The notes below the pieces were generated by a model. It was given only the letters and a program-made list of their open reading frames with translations, was not told the origin of the DNA and searched no databases. A program made the translations under genes and the position numbers. Below, in pieces: positions 36,477 through 44,640 of a stretch of DNA of 55,316 bases; the first letter of the stretch is position 1; each line of letters begins with the position of its first letter. Location: contig NZ_LDUE01000045.1 in NCBI RefSeq assembly GCF_001038485.1, positions 1 through 55,316 of the forward strand, given 5' to 3'. Source of the stretch: Ornithinibacillus californiensis (GTDB taxonomy: Bacteria; Bacillota; Bacilli; Bacillales; Amphibacillaceae).

Positions 36477-37943
36477 TTAGTTATTTTCACGTCTTGGTAC
36501 AAGTGGTTCGCTCTTTCCTCTTCTAACTGTTTCTAACCATGCTAATAGGGCGAAGAAGATCATCGGGAAGACTTGGTTTTCCCATACATTGTAAACAATG
36601 CCAACGACTCCAATAAATAACCAGAATAGAATGGCTACGTTGATTGTCTCTGGATAGTTTTTGCGCATAGTCCACATACGATACCCGATATTCAAAAGGA
36701 ATAAGGCGAATAATAATGTACCGATGATACCTGTTTGTACAATAATTTGAATGTATTGGTTATCGGAGTAGAAATCCTTACCCATATAATAGTAGATATC
36801 GTTCAGTCCGTAATCTTCATAAATTGGTGACGAGTATACGAGTGCTGCAGAATCTCCAAATGTACCGAAGCCGGTTCCGATGATTGGGTAGTCCTGTAGA
36901 ATTTGAAATCCTACTCGAACAAAGAACATGCGACCGGTATTTAGCGTACGATCAAATTCTTCGGAATCAACATCAAGTCGATCACCTATTCCACCTTCTC
37001 CTTGTACCAAGTTCGCTCTATCTTCGGCACTTAGGGAGTTATAAACTAATTTATCTCCTGCTACCATTGGTAAGTAGACCAGAACAAAACCAGCTACAAC
37101 AACAATCGCGAACTTCTTCAGTAGCTGCCAATTTCTAGTTAGCAGGAAGAATGCAACGAAAGCTATCATTGCGCCTAGCCAGCTTCCTCGAGAGAAAGTT
37201 AGTAGGAATGTACCGAATGATAGTACTAATGGAACATAGTAAATTTTCTTTTTTGTCATTTGTAATAGTATCAAACTTGCGATAACAGCAACGAACATGT
37301 ATAGTCCCATTGAATTCGGGTTACCTAGAAGACCATAGATACGATCTGCGTTTGCTGGTGAAACGAATTGTTCCTTCCATGCTGTTGGTAAGAGCCATTG
37401 TCTTTGGGATAGTTTTTCAATAAACCCATGTACAGTTAGTACTGCAGCTACTCTTAGGATTAACTTTAGTATACGGAACATATCTTCTTTGTCCCATGAA
37501 AGTCGTTTTATTCCATAGAAAAGTAAGTACATCGTTAGAAACTTTCTTAATTGGAAGACAATCGCTACTAATTCTACTCCTGTGATTAGGGCTGCGATTG
37601 CTCCTACTACGTTGAATAGGAGATATGCCCATTCAAACCATTGCAATTGGAAGATTGATTTGAAGTCCTTTCTTCTAACTGCATCAAATAATACTCTAAG
37701 TACTAATACAAATATTCCAATATCCCCTGCTAGTTTTAAGCCATCATTTATTTCGACTAGGAAAGGTCGAAATGGGAAATAGATGAATAGCATTGGGATT
37801 AATAATTTTGGTTTTAACCATGCAACTGCGGCAAAAAAGATAACTGATAAGATCATAGCTATATTGCTAGGTAAGACTAGTCCTACTAATAGTAATACAA
37901 CAGTTGCAATGATGATGTTTGTGAATTTCAGCCAATTATCCAT
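36477..37943 (-). CDS. O-antigen ligase/polymerase-like membrane protein (Wzy_C)
   Basis: Polytopic protein of 488 residues with about ten to twelve hydrophobic segments. The large periplasmic-type loop before the last segments carries the family signature: GFQILQDYPIIGTGFGTFGD and later FYSDNQYIQIIVQTGIIG. LLTFSRGSWLGAM is the usual RxxxL-type helix. Members polymerise lipid-linked repeats or ligate sugars outside the membrane. It is first in a minus-strand operon with wecC and tagA, so it probably polymerises the ManNAcA-containing repeat. Start ATG 37943 behind GGAGG. Confidence 0.82.
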   Translation of the reverse strand: MDNWLKFTNIIIATVVLLLVGLVLPSNIAMILSVIFFAAVAWLKPKLLIPMLFIYFPFRPFLVEINDGLKLAGDIGIFVLVLRVLFDAVRRKDFKSIFQLQWFEWAYLLFNVVGAIAALITGVELVAIVFQLRKFLTMYLLFYGIKRLSWDKEDMFRILKLILRVAAVLTVHGFIEKLSQRQWLLPTAWKEQFVSPANADRIYGLLGNPNSMGLYMFVAVIASLILLQMTKKKIYYVPLVLSFGTFLLTFSRGSWLGAMIAFVAFFLLTRNWQLLKKFAIVVVAGFVLVYLPMVAGDKLVYNSLSAEDRANLVQGEGGIGDRLDVDSEEFDRTLNTGRMFFVRVGFQILQDYPIIGTGFGTFGDSAALVYSSPIYEDYGLNDIYYYMGKDFYSDNQYIQIIVQTGIIGTLLFALFLLNIGYRMWTMRKNYPETINVAILFWLFIGVVGIVYNVWENQVFPMIFFALLAWLETVRRGKSEPLVPRRENN

Positions 37944-38135
37944 TCCAGTTCCTCCATGTGCATTTTACAAGCATAACAAAACGGTGTGCTTTTATTTTTC
38001 GCTACACACAACTAATTATCCACTTGTATTTCTCTTTGTGCAATTCTTATCATATTCTATCATAAAACGTATCATATGGCGTGTGTAAAATGTATTAAAT
38101 TCTTATTACGTGTGACATAATTTTTACACATTTGG

Positions 38136-38179
38136 GGGGACAGTCCCTCTGTGAATGACTTCACAGAGGGACTGTCCCC
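38136..38179 (+). repeat. GGGGACAGTCCC-type palindrome (short-core copy)
   Basis: GGGGACAGTCCCTCTGTGAA, four bases, then the perfect complement: a 20-bp stem. It lies in the divergent promoter region between the polymerase operon and the arabinose-type pathway, right before the -10 box at 38191. It has the family arms but lacks the CTTTAAAGTGATAAAG core. Confidence 0.85.
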
Positions 38180-38187
38180 TCAATATA

Positions 38188-38196
38188 TGCTATAAT
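38188..38196 (+). promoter_or_regulatory. Extended -10 promoter of the polyprenyl-arabinose-type operon
   Basis: TGCTATAAT is a perfect extended -10. No good -35 is seen; the palindrome occupies that place. Transcription near 38203 would leave about 30 nt to the TTG start at 38234, supporting that start over the ATG at 38195. Confidence 0.5.
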
Positions 38197-38233
38197 GTTG
38201 AGTGACATTTTTAGGTTAGGTGAGGAGATAGAT

Positions 38234-39091
38234 TTGCAAACATTATCCTTATTAATTCGACAGTTGCGGCCGAAACAATGGACGAAAAATTTGTTGGTTT
38301 TTGCTGCGTTATTGTTTTCTTTTCAATTTTTACATATTGAATCCATTATGCTCGCGCTTTTTGGCTTTTTTGCGTTTAGTTTTGTTGCTAGTAGTATTTA
38401 TATTATGAATGATTATATGGATATAGAGGCTGACCGGAACCATCCGACGAAGAAGAATCGGCCGATGGCATCTGGTAATTTGAATCTGCGAGTTGCTTTA
38501 GTTACTGGTGGAATGTTATTAATTGTAGCGATGGTAGCATCCTTGCTAATTAATTCGTTGTTTTTTCTCATCTTATTGGTGTATTTTGTAGAGAATATCT
38601 TATATACCTTTAAATTAAAGCATGTCGTGATCATTGACATGATGCTTATTGCCTTTGGATTTGTTTTACGAGCTATTGGTGGTGCAGTAATTATTGATGT
38701 TCCGTTTACTCCTTGGTTCTTATTATGTGCGATGCTGCTTTCGTTGTTCTTAGCAATCGGAAAGCGTAGGCATGAGCTTACTATTGAAAGTAATAATCAT
38801 CGTAAAGTGTTGGATGATTATTCACTACCATTTTTGGATCAATTGATGAGTATCGTGACCGCAGCGACAATAGTTAGTTATGCGGTATTTACATTTACAG
38901 CCGGTGAGACGGTACATTTAATGTGGACCATTCCTTTTGTGATTTATGGGATATTTCGATATTTGTATTTGGTGCATATTAAGAAGCAAGGTGGTGCACC
39001 GGAAAAGGTATTGCTGGAAGACAAGCATATATTAGTAACCGTGTTGTTATATGTTATTAGTGTTGTCATTATCTTAACGTTTTTTAACTAG
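38234..39091 (+). CDS. UbiA-type decaprenyl-phosphate phosphoribosyltransferase homologue
   Basis: Integral membrane prenyltransferase of 285 residues. It resembles mycobacterial DPPR synthase (UbiA, Rv3806c), which joins phosphoribosyl pyrophosphate to polyprenyl phosphate. Seen: LRPKQWTKNLLVFAALLF at the N-terminus, the first Asp motif NDYMDIEADRNHPTKKNRP (about 59-77) and the second conserved segment YTFKLKHVVIIDMMLIAFGF, then FVLRAIGGA. The LK..-D pattern is typical of the phosphoribosyl group rather than quinone-pathway UbiA. The TTG at 38234 has TGAGGAG seven bases away and gives the family N-terminus; ATG 38195 overlaps the -10 box. It is followed after 14 bases by the DprE1 homologue. 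Ligand choice is inferred from family and neighbours. Confidence 0.85.
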   Translation: MQTLSLLIRQLRPKQWTKNLLVFAALLFSFQFLHIESIMLALFGFFAFSFVASSIYIMNDYMDIEADRNHPTKKNRPMASGNLNLRVALVTGGMLLIVAMVASLLINSLFFLILLVYFVENILYTFKLKHVVIIDMMLIAFGFVLRAIGGAVIIDVPFTPWFLLCAMLLSLFLAIGKRRHELTIESNNHRKVLDDYSLPFLDQLMSIVTAATIVSYAVFTFTAGETVHLMWTIPFVIYGIFRYLYLVHIKKQGGAPEKVLLEDKHILVTVLLYVISVVIILTFFN

Positions 39092-39105
39092 AAGGAGAGA
39101 TTACA

Positions 39106-40467
39106 GTGGCATATTCCGTTAAGAAAGATATGGCTGGATGGGGCAAATTCCCAATTGAGTCTTGTTATGTTTACCGACCTGAAACGATGGATGATTTGCG
39201 AATTGCATTAGGCGATGATGCGGTGGACTCACAGATTGTCTATGGACTTGGCCGAAGTTATGGAGATACACCGTTAAATAAAGATGCTGGGGTTATTCGT
39301 TTTGACCAGTTTAATCATATGTTAGGCTTTGATGAAGAAAGTTGCGTGTTGACCTGTGAGGCAGGTGTTTCATTGGATGAGATTATCAATGTATTTTTAC
39401 CACGTGGATACTTTTTGCCAGTTACGCCTGGGACAAAGTATGTAACGGTGGGTGGAGCAATCGCAAATGATGTGCACGGAAAAAACCACCATGTCGATGG
39501 AAGTTTTTCTGAATTTGTTCTGTCGTTTGAATTAATGCTTGCTTCTGGTGAGGTAGTTACGTGTAGTCGGGAGGAGAATTCGGAGCTGTTTTGGGCAACA
39601 GTTGGAGGTATTGGTTTAACTGGGATTATTTTACGTGCGTCGATTCTACTTGCGCCTGTCGAAACTTCCTATATAAAGGCGACTTATGAAAGAGCGCGTA
39701 ACCTAGATGAAGCATTTGAGAAATTTGTAGAAAATGATCATAACTATAAGTATTCGGTTGCTTGGATTGACTGTTTGAGTTCTGGTGATAAGTTAGGGCG
39801 TTCGGTCTTGATGCGTGGGGAGCATGCACGAGTAAGTGATTTAACAAGTAAGATACGGGAACCTCTAGTGTCCCCTCGAAAATTACAACTAATGATGCCT
39901 GTCAATGCACCTTCGTTTGCGTTGAATTACTGGACCATCTCTACATTTAATCAACTTTACTATTCGATGTATAAAGATTCGAATAAGATTGTGGATGTGA
40001 CATCGTATTTCCATCCATTAGATGCTATAGATGATTGGAATAAGTTGTACGGTAAGAAAGGCTTTGTGCAGTACCAAGCTGTTTTTCCTAAGGTTAATAA
40101 TCCTAAAGAAGGTATCCGAAAGATGATTGAGCGGTTGAGCAGTGAAAAGCGTTCCTCTTTCTTGGCCGTGTTGAAGAGTTCAGGCCCAGCGAACGAAGGA
40201 ATGCTATCTTTCCCTATGGAAGGTTATACATTGGCATTGGATATTCCGATTAAGGATGATGGACTTTTTGTGATGTTGAAAGACTTGGATGAGTTGGTGT
40301 TGTCCTATGGTGGGCGTGTATATTTGGCCAAGGATTCTACAATTAGTCCGGAAACCTTCCGTGCGATGTATCCGAGATGGGAAGAGTTTATGAAAGTGAA
40401 GAATGAAGTTGATCCTGAAGGGCGTTTTTCTTCTTCGATGGCTAGGCGGATTGGGTTGATGGAGTAG
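39106..40467 (+). CDS. dprE1: DprE1-like FAD-dependent ribose 2'-oxidase
   Basis: Protein of 453 residues matching DprE1, which oxidises the 2'-OH of polyprenyl-phospho-ribose as the first half of epimerisation to arabinose. FAD-binding features: VYGLGRSYGD (about 45-54), TPGTKYVTVGGAIANDVHGKNH with the active-site His (about 124), and TVGGIGLTG. Substrate region: FVQYQAVFP (Gln 322/324) and YLAKDS with Lys 409 equivalent to Lys418 of the mycobacterial enzyme. The position of mycobacterial Cys387, target of benzothiazinones, is Ala 377 here (TLALDIPIK). GTG start at 39106 behind AAGGAGAG. A 52-bp repeat array separates it from the DprE2 homologue. Confidence 0.88.
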   Translation: MAYSVKKDMAGWGKFPIESCYVYRPETMDDLRIALGDDAVDSQIVYGLGRSYGDTPLNKDAGVIRFDQFNHMLGFDEESCVLTCEAGVSLDEIINVFLPRGYFLPVTPGTKYVTVGGAIANDVHGKNHHVDGSFSEFVLSFELMLASGEVVTCSREENSELFWATVGGIGLTGIILRASILLAPVETSYIKATYERARNLDEAFEKFVENDHNYKYSVAWIDCLSSGDKLGRSVLMRGEHARVSDLTSKIREPLVSPRKLQLMMPVNAPSFALNYWTISTFNQLYYSMYKDSNKIVDVTSYFHPLDAIDDWNKLYGKKGFVQYQAVFPKVNNPKEGIRKMIERLSSEKRSSFLAVLKSSGPANEGMLSFPMEGYTLALDIPIKDDGLFVMLKDLDELVLSYGGRVYLAKDSTISPETFRAMYPRWEEFMKVKNEVDPEGRFSSSMARRIGLME

Positions 40468-40512
40468 GGGTTGTTGGTAGGTATTATTTAGGTAGGGGCT
40501 AGTTTTGGTTGT

Positions 40513-40899
40513 GAAATGATGTATAGCGAGCTTGTATATATCTTTTTGAGCTAATTGTGGCAGGGAAATGATGCTTAGAGGTTTTGTATGCGTCTTTTTG
40601 AACTAATTTAGGCAAAGAAATGATTCATAGAGGCTTTGTATGCATCTTTTCGAACTAATTAAGACAGCGAAATGATTCATAGAGACCTGGTATGCGTCTT
40701 TTCGATTTAATTAACTCATCAAAATGATTCATAGAGGCTTTGTATGCGTCTTTTCGAACTAATTAAGACAGCGAAATGATTCATAGGGACCTTCTATAAA
40801 TCTTTTCAAACAACTAATGACATCGAAATGATTCATAGAAACCTTGTAAACATCATTTCAAACCCATAAAAGCAATAAATTGATTCATAAATCACATAT
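40513..40899 (+). repeat. 52-bp tandem array A (seven units plus a partial)
   Basis: Units start at 40513, 40565, 40617, 40669, 40721, 40773 and 40825, with a partial at 40877: an exact 52-bp period. The unit opens GAAATGATTCATAG and has a second arm ending TTTTC about 20 bases later, so each can form a hairpin. It fills the gap between the dprE1-like and dprE2-like genes. Confidence 0.9.
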
Positions 40900-40934
40900 A
40901 TTAAAGTAACTCAATTTAACAGGAGGTTTTCAGT

Positions 40935-41675
40935 ATGGGTGCAATTCTAGTACTAGGTGCGACTTCAACTATTGCTAGGGAAACCGTGCACCAGTTTGCA
41001 GCTGAGCGAAAAAAGCTTGTGCTAGCTGGGCGTAATATGGAAGAGTTAGAGCGGATAAAACAAGATCTTGAGGTACGTTATCAAATTCAGGTTTCGGTAA
41101 AAGCATTTGATGCGTTAGCTTTTGAGCAACATCAGGGATTTTTTGATGAAGTAGTTGTTGAGAGTGGTGAACTGGAAGGCGTCATATTGATGTATGGGGC
41201 TATGGAAGATCAGAAAGAGTCGGAGCAAGATTTCGACCTTTCGCGGAAAATGATTGATGTGAACTATACCTCTGCGGTGTCGATATTAAATATTGCTGCT
41301 AACTATTTTGAAAAGCAAAGACGTGGATTTATTTGTGCCGTTTCTTCGGTAGCTGGGGATCGTGGGCGTAAGAGTAATTATATTTACGGATCTACAAAAG
41401 CTGGGTTGACCGTTTATATGCAAGGGCTGCGCAATCGTCTGCATGAGGCTGGAGTTAATGTATTGACTGTAAAACCTGGAATGGTGGATACGAAGATGAC
41501 ATATGGTGTGGTGGATGATTCCTTCTTACTTGCTAGCCCCAAAAAGGTTGCGAAGGATATTAATTCTGGATTGAAGAAAAAGCGAGATGTCCTATACACA
41601 CCTTGGTTTTGGATTATTATCATGTTGATTATTAAATTAATTCCCGAGAAGATTTTTAAACGGACGGATATTTAA
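40935..41675 (+). CDS. dprE2: DprE2-like short-chain reductase
   Basis: Short-chain dehydrogenase of 246 residues resembling DprE2, which reduces the 2'-keto intermediate to polyprenyl-phospho-arabinose with NAD(P)H. Seen: nucleotide motif VLGATSTIA (6-14, the DprE2-like GxTSxI variant), NYTSAVSILN, catalytic Ser at about 137 (AVSSVAG) and YGSTK with Tyr151 and Lys155, then KPGMVDTKM. A hydrophobic C-terminal segment (WFWIIIMLIIKLIP) would keep it at the membrane like its partner. ATG 40935 behind AGGAGG. Its stop is immediately followed by the ATG of the flippase-like gene, so translation is coupled. Confidence 0.85.
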   Translation: MGAILVLGATSTIARETVHQFAAERKKLVLAGRNMEELERIKQDLEVRYQIQVSVKAFDALAFEQHQGFFDEVVVESGELEGVILMYGAMEDQKESEQDFDLSRKMIDVNYTSAVSILNIAANYFEKQRRGFICAVSSVAGDRGRKSNYIYGSTKAGLTVYMQGLRNRLHEAGVNVLTVKPGMVDTKMTYGVVDDSFLLASPKKVAKDINSGLKKKRDVLYTPWFWIIIMLIIKLIPEKIFKRTDI

Positions 41676-42647
41676 ATGGACAAGGCAGAAAGTAAAGCAC
41701 CGGATAAACTTGTTCAGCGCTTATTGGTGGGCGTTGTTCTTGGTGTAATAGTGATTGCGGTTTTTCTATTTTTATCTGATTTACAAGAAGTAATGGGCTT
41801 TGTTCGGGACATGCCATTGCAATACTTAGCTTTGGCGTTTTTATTGACGTTTGGAAGTTATATGTTGCGACTAATGAAATGGCATTTATTTTCGCGTTGG
41901 TCTGGATTCGAAATTGGTTTGTGGGCGAATACGAAAATCTTTTTTATTGGATTGATGATGTCCATTACACCTGGTAAGGCTGGGGAATTAATAAAAGCTT
42001 ACTTTTTACAGAAAGAAGCCGATGTCGCATATGCGAAGTCCATTCCGATTATTTTCTTTGATAGGCTGACGGATTTGTTGGCGATGATGGCTTTGGTTGG
42101 GATTGGCTTTTTGGCTTATCCATTTGGAGTTGCACCGATGATTATATTGGTCGCTTTGATTGTTATCTTTTTCATGATTATTCAGCGGAAGCCATTGATT
42201 ACAAAGTTAATTGATTTCGTGACTAGACCTAGTAAAGTGCATCGGTTAAGAGGATCCTTACATACTTTTTATGAGCAGACGTTATTTTTAATGAAGTTCC
42301 GTTTGTTGAGTTTATCCTTTTTTATTAGTGTTTTAGCTTGGTTTTTGGAATGTGTGAGCTTGTATGTGTTGATTCAAGCTTTTGTGGATGGGTTTTCTTT
42401 ACTAGCAAGTATCTCAACATTTAGCTTAGGAACCCTTGCTGGGGCGTTATCGATGATTCCCGGTGGACTAGGTGCTGCTGAAGGAAGCATCACCGGGTTA
42501 CTTATGTATTTCGGAATTGGCGGAACACTAGCTATTACCATTTCACTTATTATAAGACTAGTAACACTATGGTTTGGTGTGTTTATCGGAATTCTGGTTT
42601 ACTTATGGGGGACAGTCCCTCAGCGCTTTAAAGTGATAAAGCAGTGA
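41676..42647 (+). CDS. COG0392/UPF0104 membrane protein, candidate lipid-sugar flippase
   Basis: Polytopic protein of 323 residues, about eight hydrophobic segments, of the lysylphosphatidylglycerol-synthase transmembrane (COG0392) type without the catalytic domain. Family motifs: GSYMLRLMKWHLFSR, MSITPGKAGELIKAY, DRLTDLLAMM and SMIPGGLGAAEGS. Members are found with glycan and lipid genes and are proposed flippases. Within this operon the natural cargo would be the polyprenyl-phospho-pentose. It is translationally coupled to the dprE2-like gene. Odd feature: the last about 12 codons and the stop (GTVPQRFKVIKQ) lie inside the palindromic repeat at 42607, so an insertion supplied a new C-terminus. 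Confidence 0.75.
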   Translation: MDKAESKAPDKLVQRLLVGVVLGVIVIAVFLFLSDLQEVMGFVRDMPLQYLALAFLLTFGSYMLRLMKWHLFSRWSGFEIGLWANTKIFFIGLMMSITPGKAGELIKAYFLQKEADVAYAKSIPIIFFDRLTDLLAMMALVGIGFLAYPFGVAPMIILVALIVIFFMIIQRKPLITKLIDFVTRPSKVHRLRGSLHTFYEQTLFLMKFRLLSLSFFISVLAWFLECVSLYVLIQAFVDGFSLLASISTFSLGTLAGALSMIPGGLGAAEGSITGLLMYFGIGGTLAITISLIIRLVTLWFGVFIGILVYLWGTVPQRFKVIKQ

Positions 42648-42661
42648 GGGACTGTCCCTCC
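42607..42661 (+). repeat. GGGGACAGTCCC-type palindrome overlapping the flippase stop
   Basis: GGGGGACAGTCCCTCAGCGC, core CTTTAAAGTGATAAAG, then GTGAGGGACTGTCCCTCC. Same arms and core as at 7821 and 43086. Its first 41 bases are translated as the end of the flippase-like protein. Confidence 0.9.
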
Positions 42662-42677
42662 TAAAGGAGGTTGTGGG

Positions 42678-43085
42678 ATGCCTTATTTTTTGGCTCCTTT
42701 TATAGGTTGGTTTGTTTCAGGAATTTTGAAGTTTTGTATTAATTATTTGAGATTCGGGAAGGATGCAAGACATCTAACAGGAAATGGTGGGTTTCCGAGT
42801 ACGCATACTTCTACAGTAGCTACGACTGCTTTTCTGATCGGGTTTGGTGAGGGATGGTTCTCCCCTATCTTTGGACTAGCTGTTGCGTTTCTCTTCATTG
42901 TTATTATTGATGCAACAGGATTGCGAATTGCCGTTGGTAAACAAGCTACATTTCTAAATACGATGATGACTGATAAACAGCAAGAGCGCATGCGTGAACG
43001 AATGGGGCATACTAAGATTGAAATCCTTGGTGGTCTAGTAGTTGGCCTTGTTACAAGCTGGATTTTATTTATCTTGTTTACATAA
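42678..43085 (+). CDS. Divergent PAP2-family phosphatase (YuiD-like), candidate polyprenyl-phosphoribose phosphatase
   Basis: Membrane protein of 135 residues of the DUF212/divergent PAP2 family (B. subtilis YuiD type), with hydrophobic segments at both ends and in the middle. Seen: the active-site-like GNGGFPSTHTS (Ser/His), FLFIVIIDATGLRIAVGKQA and the C-terminal GHTKIEILGG before the last segment. In mycobacteria the step after DPPR synthase, removal of the 5-phosphate, uses a PAP2-fold protein (Rv3807c). The operon position makes that the inferred role here. ATG 42678 behind AAAGGAGG. The gene is bracketed on both sides by the same palindromic repeat, so it could have been inserted or moved as a unit. 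Confidence 0.8.
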   Translation: MPYFLAPFIGWFVSGILKFCINYLRFGKDARHLTGNGGFPSTHTSTVATTAFLIGFGEGWFSPIFGLAVAFLFIVIIDATGLRIAVGKQATFLNTMMTDKQQERMRERMGHTKIEILGGLVVGLVTSWILFILFT

Positions 43086-43141
43086 GGAGGGACAGTCCCT
43101 CAATGCTTTAAAGTGATAAAGCGGTGAGGGACTGTCCCCCT
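43086..43141 (+). repeat. GGGGACAGTCCC-type palindrome after the phosphatase gene
   Basis: GGAGGGACAGTCCCTCAATG, core CTTTAAAGTGATAAAG, then GTGAGGGACTGTCCCCC. It starts with the last bases of the phosphatase gene's end region and lies 24 bases before the GT-C start. Confidence 0.9.
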
Positions 43142-43164
43142 TAGGAAAGGGGTGGATTTTTGGG

Positions 43165-44640
43165 GTGTCGTGGTTGAAGTCTGCTAATGTTTGGTTAGTT
43201 GTTATTTTTGGAATTATGAGTTGTTTTATTGTTATTCAATCGGTTGAGCATCCGGATGGGTATTTAACATCGGATTCTGCCCATTATTTGCAGATGGCGG
43301 AGAATCTTTTGGCTGGTGATGGTATGGAGACTGCTAGTTATGTTCCTGACATCAGCACCTACTTTGCAACATGGCCAATTGGCTATCCGGTTCTTATTGC
43401 CGGTGTTTCTCTAGTTACCTTTTCAGATGTTTTTTGGGCTTCTAAAATATTAAATATTATTTTGTTAGCTTTGTCTCTACTTCTAATAAGGCTACTATTT
43501 AAAGACAAGGCGCCATTTGTTGCACTTATTTTCTTTGTTAGTACTTTTACAACATTATTTTCCTATACTTGGTCGGAAGTACCTTTTCTATTTGGATTAC
43601 TCTGGCTCGTCTATAGTATCGTGCGATATGTTGAAACGAATCGAATAGGCTTTGCTTGGCAGATGTTGTTTGCTGCTACCTTCCTATTCTTCATGCGCTA
43701 CATCGGATTAATTGGAGCAGGAATTATCGGCCTTGTTGGATTTTATTTTCTTTTCCGCAAGCAATGGAAGAACATGCTAATATGTTGGATTGCAGGAACC
43801 ATTCCGATAGTAATTGCCGGGGTGTATCTCGTATTGAACCACCTTAATACTGGATTAATGACTGGGATGGAGCGAATACCTCGAGCAGAGACAGCCTCCG
43901 AGTTTGTAACGATGCTATGGAGAGGCATTTTAGCAGAGGTAAACGTTTTAGCGACTAGTAGCCAAGTATATATCAATGAAAGCCTTATACTACTAGTTGT
44001 CGCTTTATTACTTTTCATACGCCCGAGACATATTAAAGCATTGTTTACTTTAGATAAAGAGAAGTGGCTCCTTCCTGGTATGTTTTTATTAGTTGGTATT
44101 GTCTACTTTACCGCTATCGTTTACATGCGTTGGGGTGCACATTTTGACCCGTTCAATTACCGTTTACTTGGACCAGCAACATTCATGGCATGGCTATTCC
44201 TGGCTTCGTGGTTTGCACAGACAAATGGCGATGGCTGGAAACGTTGGCGATTATTTTTATTCGTGGTACTTGGCGTGGCTCTAGTTATGAATGTTGGTTA
44301 CCGAACGTATACGTCGGTGCTAAGTCCATCACCAGATTACGCTGATACGAAAAACAAAGTGACAGCCTTATATGAAGAGGTACCTGAGGAAAGTATTGTA
44401 GCCTTTGAAAATATTCACGCTCGTTATTTGAGAACAGACCTTCAGTTCATAAAAGTTCATTTTCAACCGTACTTTGCTACGAAGGAAACGGTTGATGAGT
44501 TCCTAGAGCGTGTCACACCGAACAATGCTGCAGGTGTTTACCTTGAGAATCACCCAATTCGTGAAGATCGTTATCATGAGAGTTTTGTGGAGTTGATTGA
44601 TGCAAATAAAGATGATGGGAATTTTATTCAAATAGATTAA
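43165..44640 (+). CDS. GT-C superfamily polyprenyl-phosphate-dependent glycosyltransferase
   Basis: Integral membrane protein of 491 residues with about eleven hydrophobic segments. The first external loop, DGYLTSDSAHYLQMAENLL, has the Asp (about 37) expected of GT-C enzymes of the PMT/ArnT type. The loop also holds TYFATWPIGYPVLIAG, common in this superfamily. A C-terminal soluble tail of about 110 residues follows the last segment. GT-C enzymes use polyprenyl-phosphate sugars outside the membrane. As last gene of the arabinose-type operon it is the likely pentosyltransferase to a surface acceptor. GTG 43165 behind AAAGGGGTGG. A strong terminator ends the operon. The acceptor is unknown. Confidence 0.78.
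   Translation: MSWLKSANVWLVVIFGIMSCFIVIQSVEHPDGYLTSDSAHYLQMAENLLAGDGMETASYVPDISTYFATWPIGYPVLIAGVSLVTFSDVFWASKILNIILLALSLLLIRLLFKDKAPFVALIFFVSTFTTLFSYTWSEVPFLFGLLWLVYSIVRYVETNRIGFAWQMLFAATFLFFMRYIGLIGAGIIGLVGFYFLFRKQWKNMLICWIAGTIPIVIAGVYLVLNHLNTGLMTGMERIPRAETASEFVTMLWRGILAEVNVLATSSQVYINESLILLVVALLLFIRPRHIKALFTLDKEKWLLPGMFLLVGIVYFTAIVYMRWGAHFDPFNYRLLGPATFMAWLFLASWFAQTNGDGWKRWRLFLFVVLGVALVMNVGYRTYTSVLSPSPDYADTKNKVTALYEEVPEESIVAFENIHARYLRTDLQFIKVHFQPYFATKETVDEFLERVTPNNAAGVYLENHPIREDRYHESFVELIDANKDDGNFIQID

Noticed and set aside
38195-38233. ATG start for the UbiA-type gene at 38195
   Set aside because: It overlaps a TATAAT -10 box and has no ribosome site; the TTG at 38234 has TGAGGAG at the right distance and gives the family N-terminus.
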